Source: an archaeon CG07_land_8_20_14_0_80_38_8 (GTDB taxonomy: Archaea > Nanobdellota > Nanobdellia > Tiddalikarchaeales > Tiddalikarchaeaceae). Taken from it: 10,398 nucleotides of DNA. The position numbers and the translations under genes are program-made. The stretch's first letter is position 1. The number at the start of each line of letters is the position of its first letter. Below, piece by piece: positions 4,505-10,398 of this stretch. Below the pieces are notes generated by a model that was not told the DNA's origin, searched no databases, and saw only the letters and a program-made list of their open reading frames with translations. The stretch covers positions 1 through 10,398 of the forward strand of contig PEWF01000002.1 of NCBI GenBank assembly GCA_002779595.1, read 5' to 3'.

Positions 4505-5629
4505 TTATTCTATCCAGTCCTTTGTGTCAAATTTGAACGGCAGGTATTCTTTGCTCATGAAATCCAAACCTTTGGCCACAAGGACATCCTGCTCCACGAC
4601 GTGCTTGAAATCGCTTAATTTTTTGAATTCTTTCTGCCATGCCTTATCAGTTTTGAACCATTCATATTCAGAAATTTCCCTAACACGCTTATAATCAATT
4701 TTTTTCATAGGAATCCAGTGTGATTTCGGAATATTGAATTTTTCAACATCACTCATTTTAACACCTATGAATTTTGCGTCAGGAACTGCTGCGTTCTCGC
4801 TGAAATGCGCCAAATTAATACTGCCTTGTTTGTACACGCTGTAAATGTAATAACCCCAAATGTCCATATCAGTAAATACGTAAACAGGCAAGTCCAATTC
4901 ACTGTTTAAGCGATGCAGGAAACGCCTCGTGCCCCTGTCAGGCTGCCCTCCTCCAGTAATAATCAAACAATTTTTCCTCTTCCAGAACCTGTCCTGATTC
5001 AAACGATTCCATGTCTGCTCCTTTTCAACTACTAATACAAAATCAACACTTGTTTTATCAAAATCAATAATGCCTTTTTCAACAATGCTTGGGATACCAT
5101 ACCCGCTGCTCCCAAGTTTGCCGCAATCTATTTTATCACCGCTGTCAACTATTTTTAAATCACCGCTCATTTTGCCTTTGCTGATTGCAAATATGCCAAT
5201 TTCCTCCCTTAAACGGGAAAGCAATCCTTCAATATCCTCAATAATAATGTCTGATTCGCTCTGATCGTCAAAAGTGTTCTCCTTAGTACCTGGAATGCCT
5301 CCCTTGCACATGTAAAATAATTGTCTTAAACCAAAATGACTGCCATCTTTTATAACCTCCCTGAGCTTGCTAGCTACAAGCATAGTCTGCATAAAACTTT
5401 TGCTCTGGGACAAATTTAAATAACTCCTGTCACTGGTTTTATTACCTAAGTGAAGCATCCTGCTTTTCTCATCAAAGTAAACATTGCTCAATGAACGCAA
5501 AGGTATATTAACGCTTGGATTTTCATAATCTTTCAACTGCTTAATGACTTTCTTGCCTAATTCAACTAATTTATCATTAATTTCCTTGCTCGTTTTTAAT
5601 CTGATTTTTTTCTGCTCACTTTGTTTCAT
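4505..5629 (-). CDS. top6A: DNA topoisomerase VI subunit A
   Basis: Top6A, the relative of Spo11, cleaves both strands of DNA and with Top6B forms the type IIB A2B2 enzyme that relaxes and decatenates the chromosome. The 374-residue protein has the winged-helix catalytic domain with the active tyrosine in FGLRQLFYMCKGG (Y106). A Toprim domain follows, with the acidic residue in VVEKEQTWNRL (E202) and the aspartate pair in TDMDIWGYYIY (D254, D256). The length is typical. The Toprim segment reads D-M-D-I-W-G where homologues I recall have D-x-D-P-x-G, so the proline is replaced. The start at 5629 has a strong Shine-Dalgarno AGGAGGGG at 5638-5645, 8 nt upstream, and lies 3 nt after the top6B stop. 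Confidence 0.96.
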   Translation of the reverse strand: MKQSEQKKIRLKTSKEINDKLVELGKKVIKQLKDYENPSVNIPLRSLSNVYFDEKSRMLHLGNKTSDRSYLNLSQSKSFMQTMLVASKLREVIKDGSHFGLRQLFYMCKGGIPGTKENTFDDQSESDIIIEDIEGLLSRLREEIGIFAISKGKMSGDLKIVDSGDKIDCGKLGSSGYGIPSIVEKGIIDFDKTSVDFVLVVEKEQTWNRLNQDRFWKRKNCLIITGGGQPDRGTRRFLHRLNSELDLPVYVFTDMDIWGYYIYSVYKQGSINLAHFSENAAVPDAKFIGVKMSDVEKFNIPKSHWIPMKKIDYKRVREISEYEWFKTDKAWQKEFKKLSDFKHVVEQDVLVAKGLDFMSKEYLPFKFDTKDWIE

Positions 5630-5632
5630 CCA

Positions 5633-7276
5633 TTATTCCCCTCCTTCTTTCTTTTTTTCTGCCTCTATCATTCTCTTCTTGGTTTCATCCGCGTTAATGC
5701 CAAATTTTTTCTCAATCAATTTATTAATAGTTTTTTCAATCTCTTTCGAATCCTTATTAGTCAAATCGCTTAATGCTTTAGCCATTACACCGCCGTACTT
5801 AATAAAAGTGCTAATCCTCAGCGCTTCCTTTTTTGCTTTCATTTTTTTCCTTAAAAAAACGTTCAACTGCCTCGCGCACTCCTGCAAAGAAAGCTTGATT
5901 TCCTTGATAATAATAGGGTAATTCGCAATGGCTGCTTTTGACTCGCTAGTGAACGGAACCCAAACGCTGCAAATGTGAACAAGTAGAATAAGAGGTGCTT
6001 GCGGCATGCTGGAATTGCTCGGCTTGTTAACACCGTACCTCTTCCAGTCCATCTCGCTGACTCCTGCTGTTATCGCGCACGCCCCGCTCTCATACAATAA
6101 CGGGACTTTGTTGGCAATCCTCATAAGGTTCGCGTTACCTTCAGGGATGTCGCCTCCGTAAGCAATTGCTGATTCAACCTGGAAAGGATAACCCCGGTAA
6201 ACATTGGGCGCCCTCGTGGTTGCTGCTATGAATTCAGGATTATACTCTAATTTCAGGCTCTTCTCTATTGCACCCCTTCCAACAGGGCTTAAGCAGTCAG
6301 TTGGCGGGCGCTGCAATTCCGCTTTTTGCATGAATTTCAGCACGTCAGTTGCTTCCTCAACAGTTAAACTGCTTGGCTTCCTTTTGGGGTTGACTTTGGA
6401 GTGTTCAAGTATTGCTTTCGCGCTAGTGCTTCCCATCTTGCTGAACTCGTCAGTGAGGAATGACAGGACAGTGTTCTTCTTCGTCTCTTTTAACATCCTT
6501 ATTAGAATGCCTAATTCCAAACCCCATGGGTGGGGTTTAATCTCCTTGGTTTCCCTTGGCAGGGATTCTACTGCTCTTTTGAAAATTATTTTATTCCCGT
6601 CAGGCTCTATAAATGTTATTCTCGCATGCGGATTGACAATGCTGGTTCTTCTTAAATATTCATAAACGCTTTTGTCCCCTGTCTTGTAATAAGTTCCTTC
6701 AATTATTATTTCAACGCGGGTTCCTGTTTCATTAGCGAATTTTGCAAATTCCTCATCGCGTATAATACTGGCGTCATTATTTTTTATGTCAATCATTAAT
6801 TCAACTATTCTCGCGGGCTGGTTCGGGCTGATTCTGCTGATTATCCTTGCAGGCTTCCCTGTTGTTAGCTGCCCGTAAAGTATTGACGCGCTGATGCCGA
6901 TGCCCTGCTGCCCCCTGCCCTGCTTTAGCCTGTGGAATTTGCTGCCATATAATAATTTTGCAAAAACCTGGGGAATTATTTTCGGCGAAATGCCCGGCCC
7001 ATTGTCTTCGACTATTATTTTGTAAATGTCATTCTGCACATTGTCTATCCTTACAAGAATATTCGGGAGTTCGAAATTTTTCTTCTTCTTTTTTAACTCG
7101 CTCGCATTCTCCTCGCAAGCGTCCAGACTGTTATCCACTGCTTCCTTCACGCATGTGAGCATTGCTTTCACTTTGCTGTCAAAGCCCAGCAAGTGCCTGT
7201 TTTTTTCGAAAAATTCTGCAATGCTGATGCTCTTATGCTTCTTTGCCAAATCATCAGCTACTGTTTTGTCATTCAT
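5633..7276 (-). CDS. top6B: DNA topoisomerase VI subunit B (GHKL ATPase)
   Basis: Top6B binds and hydrolyses ATP to drive gate closure and strand passage by the Top6A cleavage subunit. The 547-residue protein shows the Bergerat fold motifs in order: KEAVDNSLDACEE at 44-56 (general base E45, Mg-binding N49), DNGPGI at 91-96, and the glycine-rich GRGQQGIGISA lid at 120-130. A helix-two-turn-helix-like region spans roughly 265-345, and the transducer domain carries the switch lysine in PFTSESKAAI (K447). The C-terminus is a short Lys/Glu-rich helix without an added Ig-like domain. Its ATG overlaps the KH gene stop in an 8-nt ATGAATGA junction. The KH-top6B-top6A order is a known conserved archaeal arrangement. 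Confidence 0.97.
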   Translation of the reverse strand: MNDKTVADDLAKKHKSISIAEFFEKNRHLLGFDSKVKAMLTCVKEAVDNSLDACEENASELKKKKKNFELPNILVRIDNVQNDIYKIIVEDNGPGISPKIIPQVFAKLLYGSKFHRLKQGRGQQGIGISASILYGQLTTGKPARIISRISPNQPARIVELMIDIKNNDASIIRDEEFAKFANETGTRVEIIIEGTYYKTGDKSVYEYLRRTSIVNPHARITFIEPDGNKIIFKRAVESLPRETKEIKPHPWGLELGILIRMLKETKKNTVLSFLTDEFSKMGSTSAKAILEHSKVNPKRKPSSLTVEEATDVLKFMQKAELQRPPTDCLSPVGRGAIEKSLKLEYNPEFIAATTRAPNVYRGYPFQVESAIAYGGDIPEGNANLMRIANKVPLLYESGACAITAGVSEMDWKRYGVNKPSNSSMPQAPLILLVHICSVWVPFTSESKAAIANYPIIIKEIKLSLQECARQLNVFLRKKMKAKKEALRISTFIKYGGVMAKALSDLTNKDSKEIEKTINKLIEKKFGINADETKKRMIEAEKKKEGGE

Positions 7277-7808
7277 TAAACATCAACTTCCTCATCCTTT
7301 TCTGGTTCTCCTTGTCTATGTATTTGTAAACTGTTACGTGCCTCGCGCCCTGCAATAACATTTCAACAGCGTTATGCACAATCCTTAAAACGTCGGTTCC
7401 TGCAATAATCCCGACTGTTTTGCCGTAAACAGTAATGTACGCTCCTGTCTTGTCTTCGATCATTTTCTGCGACACTCCTTCCCTTCCTATCACTCTTCCT
7501 TTTAATCGGTGAATATCATTTTTTGAACGCGAGTAATCCTTTAAACTGAACAGTTCAAAATCGTAATCATCCTGTTTTAACAGGATTGCTAGTTTAGGAT
7601 TAAAACCTCGGCCAATTGCTTTGATAATCTTCTCGCAAGTCCAAATTTTCAGAGAATCCGGACCTGATAATGATACAATCCCGTCATTATTTATAAATAT
7701 TTTCGCGTCAAATTCCGTTTCTAACTGCTTTTTAACGCTTCCTTTCGCCCCTATTAGAACAGGCACCCTCTCCTCGGGAATCTTCAATTCTTTATTATAC
7801 CCTTCCAT
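7269..7808 (-). CDS. Archaeal KH-domain protein of the Pno1/Dim2 type
   Basis: The 179-residue protein has two KH RNA-binding domains. KH1, at about 8-70, carries the GxxG loop in VLIGAKGSVKKQLE (20-23, GAKG). KH2, at about 98-160, carries it in GRVIGREGVSQKMIEDKTG (GREG at about 108-111). This is the layout of archaeal relatives of eukaryotic Pno1/Dim2, which bind the 3' end of small-subunit rRNA during ribosome assembly; the same role is inferred here. The length fits the family. A TATA-like GTTTTAAAAG centred about 27 nt upstream (7831-7840) suggests a leaderless transcript that begins the KH-top6B-top6A operon. Linking a ribosome-assembly factor to topoisomerase VI is common in archaeal genomes. 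Confidence 0.92.
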   Translation of the reverse strand: MEGYNKELKIPEERVPVLIGAKGSVKKQLETEFDAKIFINNDGIVSLSGPDSLKIWTCEKIIKAIGRGFNPKLAILLKQDDYDFELFSLKDYSRSKNDIHRLKGRVIGREGVSQKMIEDKTGAYITVYGKTVGIIAGTDVLRIVHNAVEMLLQGARHVTVYKYIDKENQKRMRKLMFNE

Positions 7809-7830
7809 ATTTATTAATAGATAAAAGAAC

Positions 7831-7840
7831 CTTTTAAAAC
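7831..7840 (-). promoter_or_regulatory. TATA-like box for the KH-top6B-top6A operon
   Basis: The minus strand reads GTTTTAAAAG here, centred about 27 nt before the KH-protein ATG at 7808, the spacing for a leaderless archaeal transcript. No Shine-Dalgarno sequence precedes that ATG. Confidence 0.42.
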
Positions 7841-7859
7841 AATTACGGTAAATGATTCC

Positions 7860-9992
7860 TTATTTCAGCGTTGTGAAAGTGGTTGTGCTGTTGTACTCGT
7901 TTCCTTCATAAGTGAAGCGCGCAGTTAAAGAATAAGTTGCTGAGCAGTTCAATTCAGTGTAAGGTATGCTTACGCTCCAGCCTCCCAATTCATCTGTTGT
8001 GTCATAATAATCATTCCCGTTAAAACTGATAACTATTGTTTCAGCAGTTAAAGGCACATTATTTTTGAAGTATGAAACGTTCCCGTTTATTGTTAATGCA
8101 AAACTGGAATTGAAAGGCGGCAGTCCGCCCAATTCATTATACTTTGACTGCGTGCACGTATTGCTTAAAGCTCCTGAGTAGCAGTAGCCGTCCCAATTGT
8201 AGTCAACATCTTCATCAACTAAGTAGCCGTTGGTGCAGTTCCCTAATCCGCACCCGTCCGCAGCATCCAGCAAGTGATTATTGTTAATGTCGATATGGTT
8301 ATTTGAACAATTAGCAGGCCCTTTAGAATTCAGCCCAAAAACTCCTGCAGTACATGCATGAGTTCCATTATTGAAATTATCACTGCTGCTGTCATCACCA
8401 CAGCATGGACTGTTATCCCCTGTAATTTCACCAGTGAACCAAATATAACCTTTTAATTCACAATAAGATTCATACAAGTCAGCATTATTTGTTATACCTC
8501 CACCATAACATAAACTTGTTGAGTTGTAAAAAGTGTCATCCTCACCGTCATCACCACAGCAGGAAGCTAATTTATTATCACCAATAGTATAAGTATCATC
8601 CCATGAATAGCCGACAGCGTCAATATAAAAATACGGCTCTGAACTTGTTGGTATTGCAAATATTAACCTATCCCAATTATCCAGATATGATATAAAATCA
8701 AAAGGCCCGTATTTCACACCATTCACATACACAAACCATTTATACTGGCTTAATCCTTCATAACCTCCGGAAGTGGATTCGTAATCAATTCTCATATGCG
8801 TCCATTTGCCTGAAGGGCAGTCAGCTATTTTTACAAGAGGAAATATACCTCTTTCAATAATATTATTTTCAAAAGTAATGTAAGGTCCTGCATTACTTTG
8901 AGAATTCCTAAGCTGAAAAAGGAACTTGTTGGTATTAACAGGATAAATCCAAAAATCAATAGTTCCATTCGCTTGAGTACTGCCCCATAATTGTGAAATT
9001 ATTACAGAACCTGACGTTCCCTGGTCTTCAACCATAAATACTTTGCCATGACTGTCATATTCGCTGACTACTTTGCCAGTGTACGAGCCGCCCGGCAAAG
9101 TCCAGCCTGCAGGGCTTGCATCATCAGCATCATCAGTGAAAGAATACGTTGCAGGGTAATTGGAATTATTCAGCCAGTCATAATTATTGTATTCACAGAA
9201 ACCTTCATACGAATCAGCATCCTCAGTAACGCTGCCTTTATAACAAACACTAGTCGAGTTATAAAAAGTGTCAGACAATCCGTCATCACCGCAGCACGGG
9301 CCGTACGCGCCTGTGTAATTATTGAGAGTATAAACCCTGAAATCATCAATGTATTGGTTGGATGCAGGGCTGTAAATGCTTGCAGCAAAAAATCTGTAAA
9401 CATTTGTTACGTCGCCGTTCCTTGCTGCATAATCAGCTAGTATTAAACCGTCATTCAAGTATAAGTCCATTAAATTCGCATCCAGGTCAAGGACTGCTTT
9501 CAGATGATACCATGTGCCTGATGAAACGCTGTAAAAATTGTGCGTGCCACCTCCTGAGTCGTACCATTGCAATTGGTTGCTGTAAACGCGTATTGTCCAA
9601 ATATCAGTAAAGGAAGCGTCCTGAATCCATAAAGGGAAACCATAAGAATTAGTGTACAACCAGTAATAATCAATTACTAAATTATTAGTCCAGTTTTGTT
9701 CAAAATAATAATAACCCTGCTGCCTGCAACAAGCATCACTGGTGTCAATAATTGCCATCACTTTTGTGCGCCCATTGTAAGAAGCGGCAACTGAAGTGCT
9801 GCCGACTCCGTCCCCGTCATCATACCATCTGGGAGGCAGTGAACCGTCAGGAGTGTCAGTGAATGAATTATTATAATGAGAACCTAACCAAGTATAACTG
9901 CCTGCAACGCATTCCTCAGGGGAATCATCATAACTGGCAAAAGCAGTGCTGAACAAAAATATTGCAAATAATGAGATTAATAATTTCTTCAT
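7860..9992 (-). CDS. Secreted modular surface protein with LamG-like domains and CCGDD cysteine repeats
   Basis: This 710-residue protein has a clear signal peptide (MKKLLISLFAIFLFSTAFAS, cleavage near 19-20). Two beta-sandwich, LamG/concanavalin-like modules follow at about 40-225 and 280-470; each begins with SFTD and a Trp and contains motifs such as WYHLKAVLDLDA and WTHMRIDYES. Cysteine-rich units begin CCGDD at 233, 478 and 530. An Asp/Asn-rich, calcium-binding-like region spans 560-606, and a final Ig-like or carboxypeptidase-regulatory-like domain about 630-710. Many N-x-S/T sites suggest glycosylation. There is no C-terminal membrane anchor. It starts with ATG overlapping the stop of the pilin-like gene (ATGA), with Shine-Dalgarno GGGGTGA at 10000-10006. 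Carbohydrate or cell-surface binding is inferred from the fold type; the specific function is unknown. Confidence 0.9.
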   Translation of the reverse strand: MKKLLISLFAIFLFSTAFASYDDSPEECVAGSYTWLGSHYNNSFTDTPDGSLPPRWYDDGDGVGSTSVAASYNGRTKVMAIIDTSDACCRQQGYYYFEQNWTNNLVIDYYWLYTNSYGFPLWIQDASFTDIWTIRVYSNQLQWYDSGGGTHNFYSVSSGTWYHLKAVLDLDANLMDLYLNDGLILADYAARNGDVTNVYRFFAASIYSPASNQYIDDFRVYTLNNYTGAYGPCCGDDGLSDTFYNSTSVCYKGSVTEDADSYEGFCEYNNYDWLNNSNYPATYSFTDDADDASPAGWTLPGGSYTGKVVSEYDSHGKVFMVEDQGTSGSVIISQLWGSTQANGTIDFWIYPVNTNKFLFQLRNSQSNAGPYITFENNIIERGIFPLVKIADCPSGKWTHMRIDYESTSGGYEGLSQYKWFVYVNGVKYGPFDFISYLDNWDRLIFAIPTSSEPYFYIDAVGYSWDDTYTIGDNKLASCCGDDGEDDTFYNSTSLCYGGGITNNADLYESYCELKGYIWFTGEITGDNSPCCGDDSSSDNFNNGTHACTAGVFGLNSKGPANCSNNHIDINNNHLLDAADGCGLGNCTNGYLVDEDVDYNWDGYCYSGALSNTCTQSKYNELGGLPPFNSSFALTINGNVSYFKNNVPLTAETIVISFNGNDYYDTTDELGGWSVSIPYTELNCSATYSLTARFTYEGNEYNSTTTFTTLK
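8334..8405 (-). repeat. CCGDD cysteine unit 3 of the surface protein
   Basis: Residues 530-553 read CCGDD-x3-D-x-F-x-N-x-T-x2-C-x2-G. This last unit follows unit 2 without a LamG-like domain between them and leads into the calcium-binding-like region. It lacks the Tyr-x-Trp tail seen in units 1 and 2. Confidence 0.7.
8439..8561 (-). repeat. CCGDD cysteine unit 2 of the surface protein
   Basis: Residues 478-518 carry CCGDDGEDDTFYNSTSLCYG and end in the tail CELKGYIWF. The unit closely matches unit 1 in both cysteine spacing and sequence, indicating duplication within the gene. It closes the second LamG-like domain. Confidence 0.75.
9189..9296 (-). repeat. CCGDD cysteine unit 1 of the surface protein
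   Basis: Residues 233-268 carry CCGDDGLSDTFYNSTSVCYK, then a Cys-containing tail that continues as CEYNNYDWLN to about 275. The mature N-terminus holds a matching half-unit tail (CVAGSYTWLG, 28-37), so each LamG-like domain is preceded by the tail of a unit and followed by the head of the next. Confidence 0.75.
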
Positions 9993-10398
9993 GACACTGT
10001 CACCCCACTAATTGTGAAATTGAACTGGCTGCACCCAGCATCATAAGAGCACTCGTCAGCAGTTATTGCCTCGCTCACTGCTTCCCCGTTGCCCAATACC
10101 ACTATTACTTCATGAAGTTTGCCTTCTTCCATCTGGCTGAACTGAATAGTGGCTGCTTCGCCGGGAGCAAGAGGATTAGTTAAGTCATAATTTGTTAATT
10201 TGCCGTCAATAAACAAACTTACACTGCCTATTGTGTCGCACCCGTCATTTGCTACTGTGACACTGTCACCCCTCACGCTGACTAACTGCATACTCGTGCA
10301 CTTGCTTGCAGGAAAATTCTCAGCATTACCTGTTATTCCTCCCTGAACAGTGCTCTGAACAGTGTTAAACCATATGAATGCAAAAGCGCTTGACGTAA
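9989..10398 (-). CDS. Pilin-like / flagellin-like secreted protein, 5' end outside the window
   Basis: An ATG at 10291 gives 100 residues, but the frame stays open to the window edge for 35 more codons, and these look like real protein. They read as the end of a hydrophobic helix (SSAFAFIWFNTVQSTVQ) followed by GGITGNAE and FPASKC. That layout, an N-terminal hydrophobic helix leading into a small beta-rich domain (GDSVTVANDGCDTIGSVSLF, a PGEAATIQF strand), is typical of archaeal type IV pilin or archaellin-like proteins. I therefore extend the gene to the edge; the class III signal peptide would lie outside. Four cysteines fall in the visible soluble part. The stop overlaps the start of the LamG-like surface protein by 4 nt, so the two are probably made together. 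Confidence 0.75.
   Translation of the reverse strand, partial: TSSAFAFIWFNTVQSTVQGGITGNAENFPASKCTSMQLVSVRGDSVTVANDGCDTIGSVSLFIDGKLTNYDLTNPLAPGEAATIQFSQMEEGKLHEVIVVLGNGEAVSEAITADECSYDAGCSQFNFTISGVTVS

Noticed and set aside
6204..6665. A 153-codon plus-strand open frame inside top6B
   Set aside because: It lies wholly antisense to conserved top6B motifs and looks like a shadow translation.
9048..9440. A 130-codon plus-strand frame and a nested minus-strand frame inside the surface-protein gene
   Set aside because: Both are out of frame with the clear signal-peptide-bearing gene, whose repeats and domains explain the region.

Overview
The window reads as a piece of an archaeal chromosome with moderate to low GC and every supported gene on the minus strand. 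The archaeal markers are both DNA topoisomerase VI subunits beside a KH-domain RNA-binding protein, a tRNA without an encoded CCA end, TATA-like boxes about 25-27 nt upstream of first-gene start codons (leaderless transcripts), and a pilin-like protein coupled to a cysteine-rich, LamG-like surface protein. The small intergenic spaces and the style of the surface proteins suggest a DPANN-type archaeon (for example Woesearchaeota or Pacearchaeota). That placement is an inference; no phylogeny was run.

Layout from the right edge, in the direction of transcription. (1) 10398-7860: a pilin-like protein, cut by the window edge, then a 710-residue secreted modular protein whose start codon overlaps the pilin stop. 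(2) 7808-4505: KH protein, Top6B and Top6A, a tightly packed operon (8-nt overlap, then 3-nt gap) ending in a T10 tract. (3) 4450-4091: a small unrecognised helical protein. (4) 3998-3926: tRNA-Asn(GTT). (5) 3925-1579: an AT-rich stretch with an MNT nucleotidyltransferase/HEPN toxin-antitoxin-like pair and an unrecognised 280-residue protein. (6) 1543-687: msrA-msrB, repairing oxidised methionine. (7) 659-30: a coiled-coil protein whose tail may overlap the end of a plus-strand gene.

The most interesting signal is in region 5. The last 15 nt of the tRNA-Asn gene, including the discriminator base, recur exactly and in the same orientation at 1579-1593, with a degenerate copy at 2591-2603. This is the arrangement left by site-specific integration at a tRNA 3' end. 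It would make 1579-3940 a roughly 2.35-kb island, possibly two cassettes: MNT/HEPN next to the tRNA, and the 280-residue orphan beyond it. No integrase is present, so the island would be a remnant or mobilised in trans. A stable UUCG-capped hairpin lies just inside the tRNA-proximal edge.

Gene expression follows a two-mode pattern. First genes of units appear leaderless, with a TATA box about 25 nt upstream. Internal genes have Shine-Dalgarno sequences and overlapping stop/start codons.
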